The position numbers and the translations under genes are program-made. The notes beneath the pieces are model-generated. The model made no database searches. It was not told the DNA's origin and was given only the letters and a program-made list of their open reading frames with translations. A stretch of 64,000 nt of DNA from Desulfovibrionaceae bacterium. Its GTDB lineage: Bacteria > Desulfobacterota > Desulfovibrionia > Desulfovibrionales > Desulfovibrionaceae. Within the stretch, counting starts at the first letter, position 1. Each line of letters starts with the position of its first letter. Positions 1 through 8,510 of the stretch are shown here, piece after piece. Location of the stretch: NCBI GenBank assembly GCA_910575755.1, contig CAJTFO010000002.1, positions 124,001 to 188,000 of the forward strand. The letters run 5' to 3'.

Positions 1-2
1 GC

Positions 3-587
3 CGGCCCCGGCGCGAGGAGCGCCTTGCCCCTGAGCAGAACAGCGCACCTGATGGTCTGGAGAGCGGCGAGGAGCTGGAGGAGGCCGGGGAGGGGTTGCC
101 CGTAACGCCTGTGGAACAGTTGGACCCCGCCCGTCTGCAAGCCCTGGCCCAGGAAGCCGTGCGCGAACTGGTGCGGCCCATTGTGGGCGGGGAGGTACGC
201 CTTGCTGCTGCGGTAGGCGGCGGCCGGGTTCAGGTCTGTGTGGACTGCGACGAGGATTCCGGTCTGCTCATCGGGCGCGAGGGCCAGACCCTGGCCGCCT
301 TGCAGTATCTTGCGTCGCGCGTGGTTTCGCGCGGCATGAATGCCGCCGTGCGCGTGCAGCTGGACGTCGGGGAGTATCGCCGGCGTCAGGATGAGAAATT
401 GCGTGAAATGGCGCTTGCCCTGGCCGACAAGGCGCGGCACAGCGGGCGTTCCTATTCCACGCGGCCCCTTTCCTCCTATCATCGGCGTATTGTTCATGTC
501 TGTCTTCAGGAAATTGCCGACGTGCAGACCCGCAGCACCGGCGAAGGGCCCATGAAGCGGGTGGTGATTATGCGGCGGAAAGCATAG
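3..587 (+). CDS. jag: Jag/KhpB RNA-binding protein (5' partial)
   Basis: C-terminal 194 residues of a Jag (SpoIIIJ-associated, KhpB) protein, a cytoplasmic KH-R3H RNA-binding protein. The frame is open to the window edge, so the start and any N-terminal Jag-N domain lie outside. The first visible stretch is acidic, Glu/Gly/Pro-rich linker. A type-II KH domain follows, with the GLLIGREGQTL loop (the GxxG-type nucleic acid contact). The R3H domain comes next: its Arg and His are in RPLSSYHRRIVH. The protein ends in a basic RRKA tail. In many bacteria jag sits between yidC and mnmE, and mnmE does follow here, which supports the call. The TTG at 96 is only an internal codon. Confidence 0.93.
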   Translation, partial: RPRREERLAPEQNSAPDGLESGEELEEAGEGLPVTPVEQLDPARLQALAQEAVRELVRPIVGGEVRLAAAVGGGRVQVCVDCDEDSGLLIGREGQTLAALQYLASRVVSRGMNAAVRVQLDVGEYRRRQDEKLREMALALADKARHSGRSYSTRPLSSYHRRIVHVCLQEIADVQTRSTGEGPMKRVVIMRRKA

Positions 588-614
588 CATCCAGCAGGCC
601 CGGGGGCGTTCCGC

Positions 615-639
615 CGCGGAAAAACAGCGTTTTTTCGCG
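615..639. terminator. Hairpin downstream of jag, no U-tract
   Basis: An 11-nt inverted repeat with one G-T pair and a 3-nt loop lies 28 nt after the jag stop. The T-rich run is inside the 3' arm and no separate U-tract follows. It could be a weak terminator or a processing hairpin between jag and mnmE. Confidence 0.3.
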
Positions 640-753
640 AAGCCGCAGGCCGTGTGACTGGAAACGCGCAGGTTCCAGACAGGCTTTCTTTCCCGCCGGC
701 GGCGCATGTACTGCGCGACCGGCTGTCCGCAGCACAAGGAGTTCGTGCCGTCC

Positions 754-2169
754 ATGCCCACCATCGCCGCCATAGCGACGCCGCCGGGAGCCGGGGGCAT
801 CGGCATCGTACGTCTCTCCGGTCCGCAGAGCAAAGCATTGCTGGCGCACATATTCCTGCCTCTGTCGCCGCGCTTTGAAAATTTCCGCCCCTGGTTCATG
901 CACCGGGGCCGGGTGCTGGATCAGCACGGCGAAGCCCTGGACGATGTTCTGGCGGTGTTCATGCCGGGGCCGCGCACATTCACCGGCGAAGACATGGCTG
1001 AAATTCACTGCCACGGCGGGCCGCTCATCGTGCAGTCCGTGCTGGAAAGCCTCCTGCGTCTGGGCGCGCGCCAGGCGGAGCGGGGCGAATTTTCACGCCG
1101 GGCCTTTGTCAACGGGCGCATGGATCTGAGCCAGGCCGAGGCTGTGGCCGAACTCATCGCCGCGCCTTCGCGCGAGGCCCTGCGCTACAGTCTGAACCGT
1201 CTGGACGGCCTGCTGGGCCGCAGGGTGCTGGCCCTGCGGGAAGAGCTGGAGGCCCTGCGCGTCCAGCTCTGTCTGGCTGTGGACTTTCCCGATGAAGAGG
1301 TGGAGTGCCTCGCGCCGGAGGATTTCGGCCGGGCTGTGGGCCAGGTTGCGCATTCCGTGCGGAGCCTGCTGGCCGGGCAGAAGAGGGCGAAAGTCATGCA
1401 GCAGGGGGCCGTGGTGGTGCTGGCCGGGGCGGTGAATGCGGGCAAGTCCAGCCTGCTCAATGCCCTGCTGGGGCGCAACCGGGCGCTGGTTACGGATATT
1501 CCCGGCACCACCCGCGATTTTCTGGAAGAGGCCTGTAATCTGGACGGTCTGCCCGTGCGGCTTACGGACACGGCGGGTTTGCGCCAGACCGGCGGCGTCA
1601 GGGGCGGGCCGGACGCCGTGGAGGCTCTGGGTATGGCCCTGAGCCGGGAAAAACTGGTTCAGGCGGACTGCATTCTCTTGCTGCTTGACGGCGCGCGCCT
1701 GGGCGAAGCCGGAGCCGCCGCCGAAACCTGCCCGGACGAGGCGGCCCGTCAGGTGCTGGACCTGGCCGGAAACACGCCTGTGCTGCTGGTCTGGAACAAG
1801 AGCGACCTCTGCGCCCCGGTCGTGTTCCCGCCGCGCTGGTCTGGCGGTCGTTTTTGCTGTATGGTCAGCGCGCGTTCGGGCGACAATGTGGATTTTCTGG
1901 CCCAAAGCCTGCGCCGGCATCTGCTGGCTGACGGCTGCGACAATCCGCCGTCTGATGGTCTTGCGCCCAATGCGCGCCAGGCCCTGGCTCTGGAAGAGGC
2001 CCTGGCCGAACTGGAGGAGCTGGAGGCGGATGTCAGCGCGGGCCGCCCCTATGACTGTTGCGCCGTGCGTCTGGATACGGCGGCGGCGCGGCTGGGCGAG
2101 GTGACGGGTCTTTCCAGCCCGGCGGAAGTGCTGGACAGGGTGTTTGCCCAATTCTGCATCGGCAAATAA
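754..2169 (+). CDS. mnmE: tRNA uridine-5-carboxymethylaminomethyl modification GTPase MnmE
   Basis: MnmE (TrmE) works with MnmG to modify U34 of certain tRNAs using GTP and a tetrahydrofolate one-carbon unit. The product is 471 residues, normal for the family. The N-terminal folate-binding domain opens with the conserved TIAAIATPPGAGGIGIVRLS. The inserted G domain has a P-loop (NAGKSS, near residue 228), TTRDF, DTAG and NKSD. The C-terminus is FCIGK, carrying the invariant catalytic cysteine. I chose the ATG at 754 because family proteins begin here and AAGGAG lies 13 nt upstream; a frame extension to the ATG at 706 would add 16 unconserved residues. The G1 motif is slightly unusual (GAVNAGKSS; GxPNxGKS is typical). 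It follows jag and is tightly followed by an exonuclease-like gene. Confidence 0.96.
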   Translation: MPTIAAIATPPGAGGIGIVRLSGPQSKALLAHIFLPLSPRFENFRPWFMHRGRVLDQHGEALDDVLAVFMPGPRTFTGEDMAEIHCHGGPLIVQSVLESLLRLGARQAERGEFSRRAFVNGRMDLSQAEAVAELIAAPSREALRYSLNRLDGLLGRRVLALREELEALRVQLCLAVDFPDEEVECLAPEDFGRAVGQVAHSVRSLLAGQKRAKVMQQGAVVVLAGAVNAGKSSLLNALLGRNRALVTDIPGTTRDFLEEACNLDGLPVRLTDTAGLRQTGGVRGGPDAVEALGMALSREKLVQADCILLLLDGARLGEAGAAAETCPDEAARQVLDLAGNTPVLLVWNKSDLCAPVVFPPRWSGGRFCCMVSARSGDNVDFLAQSLRRHLLADGCDNPPSDGLAPNARQALALEEALAELEELEADVSAGRPYDCCAVRLDTAAARLGEVTGLSSPAEVLDRVFAQFCIGK

Positions 2170-2835
2170 ATGTCTATGGATCTGACCATGTTGCGCCGCC
2201 GCCTGAGCGGCGATGAAATCAACGCCATGCCCCTCCGGCACTATGAGGGGCCGGTGCACATGATCCGCATGCTGGAGGAGTGGACGCAAGCCCTGCCCGA
2301 CCTGCGCGCGGACGGCGTGCTGGGATTCGACACCGAAACCCGGCCCACCTTCCGCAAGGGCAAGGTCAACGCGCCGTCCTTGATCCAGCTGGCCACGGAG
2401 CGGGCGGTCTATCTGGTTCAGTTGTCCTGGCTGCCTTTTGGCCCGCATCTGGCCGAACTGCTTGCAGACCCGGGCGTCATCAAGGTCGGGGTGGGCATCC
2501 GCGACGACATGCGCGAGCTGGCCAAAGTGCACGCCTTTGAGCCGGCCGGGCTGGTGGATCTGGGCAATGTGGCCCGCGCCCACAAGCTTTCCAGCCAGGG
2601 TTTGCGCACACTGGCGGCCAATTTTTTCGGCTGGCGCATTTCCAAGGGGTCGCAGTGTTCCAACTGGAGTCTGATGGAACTGAGTCAGCGCCAGATCGCC
2701 TATGCCGCCACCGACGCCTGGATCGGACGTCTGATTTTTCTGCGCATGCGCGAGCTGGGTCTTGTTCCCGTCCCCCAGCATACGCGGAGCCCGCTGCCCT
2801 CTCCCGCCAGGCGCAAGCCGGAGAGCGGCGCATGA
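2170..2835 (+). CDS. 3'-5' exonuclease domain protein (RNase D/DnaQ-like)
   Basis: A 221-residue protein with a single DEDDy 3'-5' exonuclease domain and no HRDC domain, so shorter than RNase D. Visible catalytic motifs are FDTET (Exo I, DxE), an Asp in VGVGIRDD (Exo II region) and YAATD (Exo III, the Tyr-type general base plus Asp). The probable substrate is RNA or DNA 3' ends; the sequence does not say which. The start codon abuts the mnmE TAA with no gap, and the stop overlaps the next start as ATGA, so this is a translationally coupled unit with mnmE and the CofD-like gene. ATG at 2176 is an alternative start. Confidence 0.85.
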   Translation: MSMDLTMLRRRLSGDEINAMPLRHYEGPVHMIRMLEEWTQALPDLRADGVLGFDTETRPTFRKGKVNAPSLIQLATERAVYLVQLSWLPFGPHLAELLADPGVIKVGVGIRDDMRELAKVHAFEPAGLVDLGNVARAHKLSSQGLRTLAANFFGWRISKGSQCSNWSLMELSQRQIAYAATDAWIGRLIFLRMRELGLVPVPQHTRSPLPSPARRKPESGA

Positions 2836-4049
2836 GCAACGCGGGCCAGAGGGCCGGGGCGGCCTGTGCGTCTGTTCCCGTTTCCGGCCAGATTCCCGCC
2901 CTGGGGCCGCGTCTCGTTTTTTTCACCGGCGGCACGGCTCTGCGCGACCTGAGCCGGCAACTGACCCGCTACACCCACAATTCCGTCCATCTGATCACGC
3001 CCTTTGATTCCGGAGGCAGCTCCGCCGCCCTGCGTCGGGCCTTTGCCATGCCCGCGGTGGGCGACATCCGCAACCGTCTGCTGGCCCTGGCCGACAGCGA
3101 GCTTGTGCCGCAAAGCGTGCTGGAATTCTGTGCCCGCCGTCTGCCCGCCCGGGGGAACGCGGAGGCCCTGCGCGCAGACCTGCGGGCCCTGGGCGCGCGG
3201 GAACATCCGCTCTGGGCCGCCATGCCGGAGATTTTCAGCGGGGCCCTGCGCCTGCATCTGCGCTTTTTTCTGGAGCGTATGCCGCGGGATTTTGATCCTC
3301 ATCTGGCCAGCCTGGGCAATCTGCTTCTGGCCGGGGGCTATCTGCACCACAAACGCAATTTCGGGCCTGTGCTGGCCTTTTTCAGCCGCCTGCTGCAAGT
3401 GCGCGGCGTGGTGCTGCCCATTGTGGGCGAAAGCCTGCATCTGGCGGCTGAACTGGACGATGGTTCGCGTCTGGTGGGTCAGCACCGCTTCAAGGAATTG
3501 ACGCGGCCCGTGCGCCGGCTTTTTCTTACCGTGCACGAGCCGGAGCGTCAGGGAGAGGCCGCCGCCCCCCAGACTCCCTGCCGGCCGCCTCTGGCCTCAA
3601 CGGCGGCGGACTATCTGCGCTCGGCCGGAGCCGTCTGCTACCCTATGGGCAGTTTTTACACCAGCGTACTGGCCAATCTGCTGCCGCAGGGGGTGGGCCG
3701 CACCGTGGCCGCGGCGTCCTGCCCCAAGATTTTCATTCCCAATTCGGGCCGCGACGCGGAACTGCGCGGCCTCTCCCTGGCCGGACAGGTGGCCATGCTG
3801 CTGCGTCATCTGCGCGAGGACGCGCCCGAGGCACGCACCCATGAACTTTTGCACTGGATCCTGGTGGACAGTCGGCATGGCCGCTATGAGGGCGGTCTGG
3901 GGCCTGATGTCCGCACGGCCCTGGCGGATATGGGCGTGACTCTGGTGGAACGGGACATGGTGCGTGAGGACGACCCGCAGCGCCATGAGCCGGAACTGAC
4001 GGCACGGGCCTTGCTGGATCTGCTGCCCGGCGCGCAGGCGGAACGCTAG
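2832..4049 (+). CDS. CofD/YvcK-like protein (GAK-system type)
   Basis: A 405-residue protein of the CofD/YvcK superfamily, Rossmann-like proteins that bind nucleotide-linked ligands (2-phospho-L-lactate transferase CofD; the YvcK morphogenesis/gluconeogenesis factor binds UDP-sugars). Diagnostic stretches are FFTGGTALRDLSR near the N-terminus, TPFDSGGSSAALRRAF, the GDIRNRLLALAD segment, and near the C-terminus YPMGSFYTSVLANLLP followed by KIFIPNSGRD. Length and pattern recall the CofD-related protein of the so-called GAK system of Desulfovibrio, but no ATP-grasp or HPr-kinase-like partner lies nearby. The start overlaps the preceding stop as ATGA. Upstream in-frame starts inside the exonuclease gene are not credible. 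The exact function is unknown. Confidence 0.8.
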   Translation: MSNAGQRAGAACASVPVSGQIPALGPRLVFFTGGTALRDLSRQLTRYTHNSVHLITPFDSGGSSAALRRAFAMPAVGDIRNRLLALADSELVPQSVLEFCARRLPARGNAEALRADLRALGAREHPLWAAMPEIFSGALRLHLRFFLERMPRDFDPHLASLGNLLLAGGYLHHKRNFGPVLAFFSRLLQVRGVVLPIVGESLHLAAELDDGSRLVGQHRFKELTRPVRRLFLTVHEPERQGEAAAPQTPCRPPLASTAADYLRSAGAVCYPMGSFYTSVLANLLPQGVGRTVAAASCPKIFIPNSGRDAELRGLSLAGQVAMLLRHLREDAPEARTHELLHWILVDSRHGRYEGGLGPDVRTALADMGVTLVERDMVREDDPQRHEPELTARALLDLLPGAQAER

Positions 4050-5089
4050 TGGCCGTGCGTGAACTGCGAGTTGACGCCGCTCTGGCCGGGCAAAGGCTGG
4101 ATCAGGCCCTGGCCGCGCTGACGCCGGAACTGGGATTGCGCGGCCGCCGCCGTCTCATCGCCCGCCGTGCTGTTCTGGTCAGCGGGCGGGCCATGCCCGC
4201 CGCCCATCGCCTGCGGGTCGGCGAACTTGTCAGCCTGCGCGAAGCGACGGCGGAGCCAGCCGCCGTTCCCCGCCTGGCGGAGACGCCGCGTCTGTTGGCC
4301 CGCCAGGGGGAGTACTGCTTTCTGTACAAGCCCGCCGGCCTGCACAGTACGGCTCTGGCCGGGGGGGGCGGCTTCAGTCTGGAGCGCGCCCTGCCCGCGC
4401 TGCTGGCCTCCCTGCCGGGCGCAGGAGCGGCGCAACTGCTGCAACGGCTGGATTACGGCACGTCCGGCATTGTCTGCGCGGCCCTGACGCGGCAGGCGGC
4501 TCTGGCTTTTCGCCGCGCGGAGCGGGAAGGGCGCTGCGAAAAACGCTATCTGGCCCTGCTGCGCGGCATTCTGGCCGCGCCGGTCATCGCGCGGGCGGCT
4601 CTGGATACGGCAAAGCGTCGGCAGAGCCGCCCGCTGGCGTCCACGGACGACAGCCTGCGCTGGACGGAATTTTTGCCCCTGCATGTATGGGAAAACGCGG
4701 CAGGTCTGCCGCCGGAACTGGCGGCGGCTTCAGGGGCGGGCAATGACCAGGCCCGGTTGTCCGGCGAGGCTGGGCTGACGCTGGCCGCCTGTCGCATCCG
4801 CCTCGGCGCGCGCCATCAGATCCGGGCGCATGCGGCGGCGCTGGGGCATCCCCTCTGGGGGGACAGCCTGTACGGGGCCGCCGCGGCGGCATCGCCGCCG
4901 GAGACGACAGCGCCCGCCACGCCGTTTTTTCTGCACCACGGGGCCTTGCTGCTGCCCGGCGCGGCCTGTGTGCTGCCGCCATCCTGGCCGTTGCCGGCGA
5001 CTCAGGCCGGAGCGGTCAGAGAATGGCTTGAAAGCCCGCCTCAATGCGCTATAGTGGGGCGTGGTCACGCCGGTCTGGACACGCCATAA
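4049..5089 (+). CDS. RluA-family pseudouridine synthase with S4 domain
   Basis: A 346-residue rRNA or tRNA pseudouridine synthase. The N-terminal ~65 residues form an S4-like RNA-binding domain (GQRLDQAL, then a basic GLRGRRRLIARR helix and an SGR turn). The catalytic Asp is in RLDYGTSGI, the RLDxxTSG signature of RluA/RluC/RluD. EKRYLALLRG and IRLGARHQIRAHAAALGHPLWGD are the usual later motifs. The start is a GTG that shares its first G with the preceding TAG stop, so translation is coupled to the CofD-like gene. Ala/Arg-rich insertions make the target (RluC- versus RluD-like) undecidable from sequence alone. Confidence 0.88.
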   Translation: MAVRELRVDAALAGQRLDQALAALTPELGLRGRRRLIARRAVLVSGRAMPAAHRLRVGELVSLREATAEPAAVPRLAETPRLLARQGEYCFLYKPAGLHSTALAGGGGFSLERALPALLASLPGAGAAQLLQRLDYGTSGIVCAALTRQAALAFRRAEREGRCEKRYLALLRGILAAPVIARAALDTAKRRQSRPLASTDDSLRWTEFLPLHVWENAAGLPPELAAASGAGNDQARLSGEAGLTLAACRIRLGARHQIRAHAAALGHPLWGDSLYGAAAAASPPETTAPATPFFLHHGALLLPGAACVLPPSWPLPATQAGAVREWLESPPQCAIVGRGHAGLDTP

Positions 5090-5140
5090 TGGGGTAACGA
5101 ATATCCTCATCCGGCTTTGCCGCCACATTCAGGAGAATAC

Positions 5141-5770
5141 ATGTTTGCCGCCTTGCTGCCCAAGTCCGCGCCTTTTTTTGCCATGCTGGATGAGCAGAAC
5201 AGCCTGTTGCGCCGCATGGCCGGGCTGCTGGTCGAAATGCTTGAGGACACGTCCAGAATGGATGACGTGCACAAGGAAATCGCCTTTCTGGAAGAAGAGG
5301 CCGACCTTCTGCACAGCCGCATCGTGCGGGCCCTGTCCCAGACCTTCATCACGCCCATTGACCGGGAGGACATCCTGCGCATCAATCAGGAGCAGGAAGA
5401 GGCAATGGACTGTTTGCAGAGCCTGAGCACGCGCCTGCACATCTTTGAATTCACGCGGGTGCGCTTTCCGGCTCTTCAGCTGGCCCGCACCCTCTGTGCC
5501 ATGCTGGATCTCACCCGGCAGATGCTGGAAGGCCTCGCCCACCGGCGCGACTGCCACAAAACCCGCGCATTCCGCACCCTGCGCGGCGAGAGCGACATGC
5601 TGCTGGCCGTGGGCCTGGCCGAACTGATGGACGAGCAGCAGGAAATCACGCCCGCCCTGATCATGCAGATTCTGAAATGGAGCCAGGCCTACGAGCGCAT
5701 GAGCATGCTGCTGGAGCAGGTCAACACCCTGGCTGAAACCATTGAGGAAGCGGTGCTGAAAAATGTTTGA
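5141..5770 (+). CDS. DUF47 family PhoU-like protein
   Basis: A 209-residue all-helical protein of the DUF47 (PhoU_div) family. These are cytoplasmic PhoU-like proteins usually encoded beside PiT transporters and thought to modulate them. It is rich in Glu, Leu and Met, with the characteristic early segment FFAMLDEQNSLLRRMAG and a central TFITPIDREDILRI, both typical of the family. The ATG at 5141 is preceded by AGGAG at good spacing. The stop overlaps the pit start by 8 nt, confirming the DUF47-PiT pair. No Pho-box sequence was evident upstream. Confidence 0.9.
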   Translation: MFAALLPKSAPFFAMLDEQNSLLRRMAGLLVEMLEDTSRMDDVHKEIAFLEEEADLLHSRIVRALSQTFITPIDREDILRINQEQEEAMDCLQSLSTRLHIFEFTRVRFPALQLARTLCAMLDLTRQMLEGLAHRRDCHKTRAFRTLRGESDMLLAVGLAELMDEQQEITPALIMQILKWSQAYERMSMLLEQVNTLAETIEEAVLKNV

Positions 5771-6767
5771 AGTGCCTCTTCTTCTGGCGCTCATTGTGCT
5801 GGTGGCTCTGGTTTTCGACTTCACCAACGGCGCGCATGACTGTGCCAACGCCATAGCCACAGTGGTGTCCACCAAGGTTGTCACGCCGCGTTTCGCCGTG
5901 GGCATGGCGGCCCTGCTCAATCTGGGCGGGGCGCTGCTGGGCACGGAGGTTGCCAGGACGCTGGGCGGCGGCATTGTGCTGCCGCAGGTGGTGGAGGGCA
6001 GTCATGTGCTGGTGCTGGCCGCGCTGGTGGGGGCCATCGCCTGGAACTGCATCACCTGGTATTACGGCATTCCTTCCTCGTCCTCGCATGCCCTGATCGG
6101 CGGGCTGGTGGGCGCGGCCGTGGCCGCCCAGGGTTTTGACGCGCTCAATGTCAGCGGCATTGTGGACAAGGTGCTGATTCCCCTGGTGGGCTCCCCCCTG
6201 GCGGGCTATGCCGCCGGTTTTCTGATCATGTGGCTGATTTACTGGATTTTCGGGCATGTGCACCGGCGCAGGGTCAATGGGGCCTTCCGGCGTCTGCAAC
6301 TGCTGTCCGCCGGTTTCATGGCCACCAGCCACGGCCTCAACGACGCCCAGAAAACTATGGGCATCGTCACCCTGGCTCTGATGATTTTTGGAGAGATTGA
6401 CAGCGCGGAAGTGCCCCTCTGGGTCAAGCTGGCCTGCGCCGGGGCCATGGCTCTGGGAACCGCCGTGGGCGGCTGGAAGATCGTCAGGACCATGGGACAC
6501 CGCATCTTCAAGCTGGAGCCGGTGCATGGCTTTGCCGCCGAAAGTTCGGCGGCTCTGGTGATTACCGGAGCCTCCATGCTGGGCGCGCCGGTGAGCACCA
6601 CGCACACCATTTCAGCCTGCATTTTCGGTGTGGGGTCCACCAAGCGGCTCTCGGCCGTGCGCTGGAATGTGGCGGGAAATCTGGTCACGGCCTGGATTCT
6701 GACCCTGCCCGCCGCGGCCGCCGTGGGTTTTATTTCTTACAAGCTGCTGCATTTCATCTGGGGCTAG
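5763..6767 (+). CDS. pit: PiT-family inorganic phosphate transporter
   Basis: A 334-residue integral membrane phosphate permease (cation-coupled, low affinity). It shows the two PiT signature repeats: the N-terminal DFTNGAHDCANAIATVVST and the C-terminal GAPVSTTHTISACIFGVGS, with a matching SSSHALIGGLVGA earlier. Hydrophobic segments fit about ten transmembrane helices. A basic central loop (VHRRRVNGAFRRLQ) would be cytoplasmic, followed by SHGLNDAQKTMG, another family motif. It overlaps the DUF47 gene. After the stop comes a T-rich stretch (about 6790-6805) with only a poor stem before it, a possible weak terminator. Confidence 0.95.
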   Translation: MFEVPLLLALIVLVALVFDFTNGAHDCANAIATVVSTKVVTPRFAVGMAALLNLGGALLGTEVARTLGGGIVLPQVVEGSHVLVLAALVGAIAWNCITWYYGIPSSSSHALIGGLVGAAVAAQGFDALNVSGIVDKVLIPLVGSPLAGYAAGFLIMWLIYWIFGHVHRRRVNGAFRRLQLLSAGFMATSHGLNDAQKTMGIVTLALMIFGEIDSAEVPLWVKLACAGAMALGTAVGGWKIVRTMGHRIFKLEPVHGFAAESSAALVITGASMLGAPVSTTHTISACIFGVGSTKRLSAVRWNVAGNLVTAWILTLPAAAAVGFISYKLLHFIWG

Positions 6768-6899
6768 CCCGGCGCGGCGGCCGAGTACAGATTTTTTTTA
6801 TTTTTCCCCCTTCCATATTGGCCGAAAGGCACTATGTTACAAAAAATGCCGTTCCGTCCGGAGCGGCGTCTATCCCTGTCTTTCAAGCGAGGATTTTTC

Positions 6900-7820
6900 A
6901 TGAAGCTTCCTGAATTGCCCACCATCCTGAAATTACGCGTCGTGCTGAAAACCCTGGCCGTGCAGGTCTGCCTGCTGCTGGGCATTCTGGTTGTGGCCTG
7001 GGGCCTGCAGCGCGTGTACGCCGTGGCGGACGCCACCACCTTCCCTGAGCCCATGGCCTTGCCCGCCGACGCCGCGCAACTGTCCGACAATGAAAAAGGC
7101 AAAATACTGCTGGACGCCATCACCCATCAGATGCGTTACGAGCTGGACTCCACCTTTGGCTGGAGCTTCAACGACATCATCTTCAACCGCTTTGTGCTGG
7201 ACAACCGCGCCTACCGCCAGTACGGCGTCTACCACGCCACCAAGTTCCTGCTGGATCTGTATTCCAGCCAGATCGCCAAGCTGGGGAGCAGCGACCGGGA
7301 GAGCGAATTCCTGTACAAGGCGCGCATCAACAGCTTTGCCATGGACCCGCGCAGCTTTATGTTCCCCTCGGCTGAAGGCTCCTACAAAAAGGGCCTCCGC
7401 CTGCTGGAACAGTACAAGCAGTCTCTGGACAACGGCACGGGCGTTTACAACTGCCGCACCGACGATCTGTACGCCTCCTTTGTCACTGTGACCGGCGAGA
7501 ACATGCTGGGCTACGCCATCGGCCTGCTGGAAAAGGCCCAGAGCATGCCCTTCTATGAGCTGGACAACCGCATCTACGAGGTACAGGGCATCGCGCTGGT
7601 GCTGCGGGATTTCATCAACACGCTCTATGTCCTCTACCCGGAGATCAGCGCCAAGAACAATGAGGAGAACATGGCCGCCGCTATGGACAGCCTGAACCGC
7701 ATCTGCACCTATGATCCGCTGTACATCACCTCGTCCTTCAACTCCGGGGAGCTGATCCTTTCCTATCTGCTGTTTGCCAAGTCCCGTCTGGAAGACGTGC
7801 GGGACAGCATCCGCATCTGA
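6900..7820 (+). CDS. DUF2333 family membrane-anchored protein
   Basis: A 306-residue protein resembling DUF2333 (COG5345), an uncharacterised proteobacterial family. One N-terminal transmembrane segment (VLKTLAVQVCLLLGILVVAW, residues ~15-36) is followed by a large soluble, probably periplasmic domain. The family-like core reads FNDIIFNRFVLDNRAYRQYG and then HATKFLLDLYS. GAGGA lies 6 nt before the ATG at 6900, deciding against an in-frame ATG at 6834. No enzymatic motif is visible and function is unknown. A GC-rich hairpin follows the gene. Confidence 0.72.
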   Translation: MKLPELPTILKLRVVLKTLAVQVCLLLGILVVAWGLQRVYAVADATTFPEPMALPADAAQLSDNEKGKILLDAITHQMRYELDSTFGWSFNDIIFNRFVLDNRAYRQYGVYHATKFLLDLYSSQIAKLGSSDRESEFLYKARINSFAMDPRSFMFPSAEGSYKKGLRLLEQYKQSLDNGTGVYNCRTDDLYASFVTVTGENMLGYAIGLLEKAQSMPFYELDNRIYEVQGIALVLRDFINTLYVLYPEISAKNNEENMAAAMDSLNRICTYDPLYITSSFNSGELILSYLLFAKSRLEDVRDSIRI

Positions 7821-7849
7821 CGACTGAGCTTCCTCCGGTATAAAAAATA

Positions 7850-7880
7850 GGGCGGTTCGCGCAACGCGCGTGAACCGCCC
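7850..7880. terminator. GC-rich hairpin after DUF2333 gene
   Basis: A perfect 9-bp outer stem (7850-7858 with 7872-7880) plus an inner GCGC/GCGC pair. An A-run immediately precedes it on the plus strand, so the minus-strand transcript would carry the U-tract. On the plus strand no T-run follows. It is best read as a bidirectional or weak terminator between the DUF2333 gene and gmhB. Confidence 0.5.
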
Positions 7881-7895
7881 TGACGCTGTTCGACC

Positions 7896-7924
7896 TTTAC
7901 CCGCACGGGCCGGCCGGGTAGTAT
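7896..7924 (+). promoter_or_regulatory. Candidate sigma-70 promoter of gmhB
   Basis: TTTACC (7896-7901), 17-nt spacer, TAGTAT (7919-7924). Each hexamer matches 4 of 6 consensus positions. The predicted start site falls on or next to the gmhB ATG at 7931, so the mRNA would be essentially leaderless; no Shine-Dalgarno is correctly spaced. Confidence 0.35.
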
Positions 7925-7930
7925 GGGAAC

Positions 7931-8494
7931 ATGAGCAAGACAACGCGCCGCGCGATTTTTCTGGATCGTGACGGCACTCTTAATGTGGATACGGGTTATG
8001 TGCACCGCGCGGAGGACTGGCGCTGGCTGCCCGGCGTGCCAGAGGCCCTGGCCCGCTTCAGGGCCGCGGGCTGGCTGCTGGTGGTGGTCAGCAATCAGTC
8101 GGGCATCGCGCGGGGCATGTTCGACCCGGCGCAACTGCACGCCCTGGAACGCTGGGTGGACGCCCAACTGGCCCCGCTGGGCGCTGCCCCGGACGCCTGG
8201 TATCATTGTCCGCATCTTCCGGAAGTCACCGGCCCGTGCCAGTGCCGCAAGCCCGCGCCCGGCATGCTGCTGCGCGCCGCCGAAGCCATGAATATTGACC
8301 TGGCCGCCTCCTGGATGATCGGCGACCGGATGCGCGACGCGCGCGCCGGGCTGGCCGCCGGTTGCCGGGCCGTGCTGTTGCGTTCGGGCTGGGGAGAGCG
8401 GGAAGCGGCGGAGGCGCGGAAACAGTTGCCCCACACCCCAGTGCTGCCGGATCTGGCGGCCGCCTGTGCGTATATTCTGGCGCGGGAGGCGTAA
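7931..8494 (+). CDS. gmhB: D-glycero-D-manno-heptose 1,7-bisphosphate 7-phosphatase
   Basis: A 187-residue HAD-superfamily phosphatase that removes the C7 phosphate from heptose bisphosphate during ADP-heptose synthesis for the LPS inner core. Visible HAD motifs are FLDRDGTLN (nucleophile Asp), VVSNQSGIARG (motif II), the Lys of CRKPAPGM and WMIGDRMRD (motif IV). The zinc-binding loop characteristic of GmhB is present as YHCPHLPEVTGPCQCRKP. Histidinol-phosphate phosphatase uses the same fold, but the lack of his genes and the presence of LPS genes elsewhere favour GmhB. Convergent with the next gene, 16 nt apart. Confidence 0.9.
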   Translation: MSKTTRRAIFLDRDGTLNVDTGYVHRAEDWRWLPGVPEALARFRAAGWLLVVVSNQSGIARGMFDPAQLHALERWVDAQLAPLGAAPDAWYHCPHLPEVTGPCQCRKPAPGMLLRAAEAMNIDLAASWMIGDRMRDARAGLAAGCRAVLLRSGWGEREAAEARKQLPHTPVLPDLAAACAYILAREA

Positions 8495-8510
8495 CGGCAG
8501 CCCACGCGCC

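Noticed and set aside
1093..2781. Long minus-strand open frame opposite mnmE and the exonuclease gene
   Set aside because: Composition is that of an antisense GC shadow, and both plus-strand genes show complete catalytic motifs.
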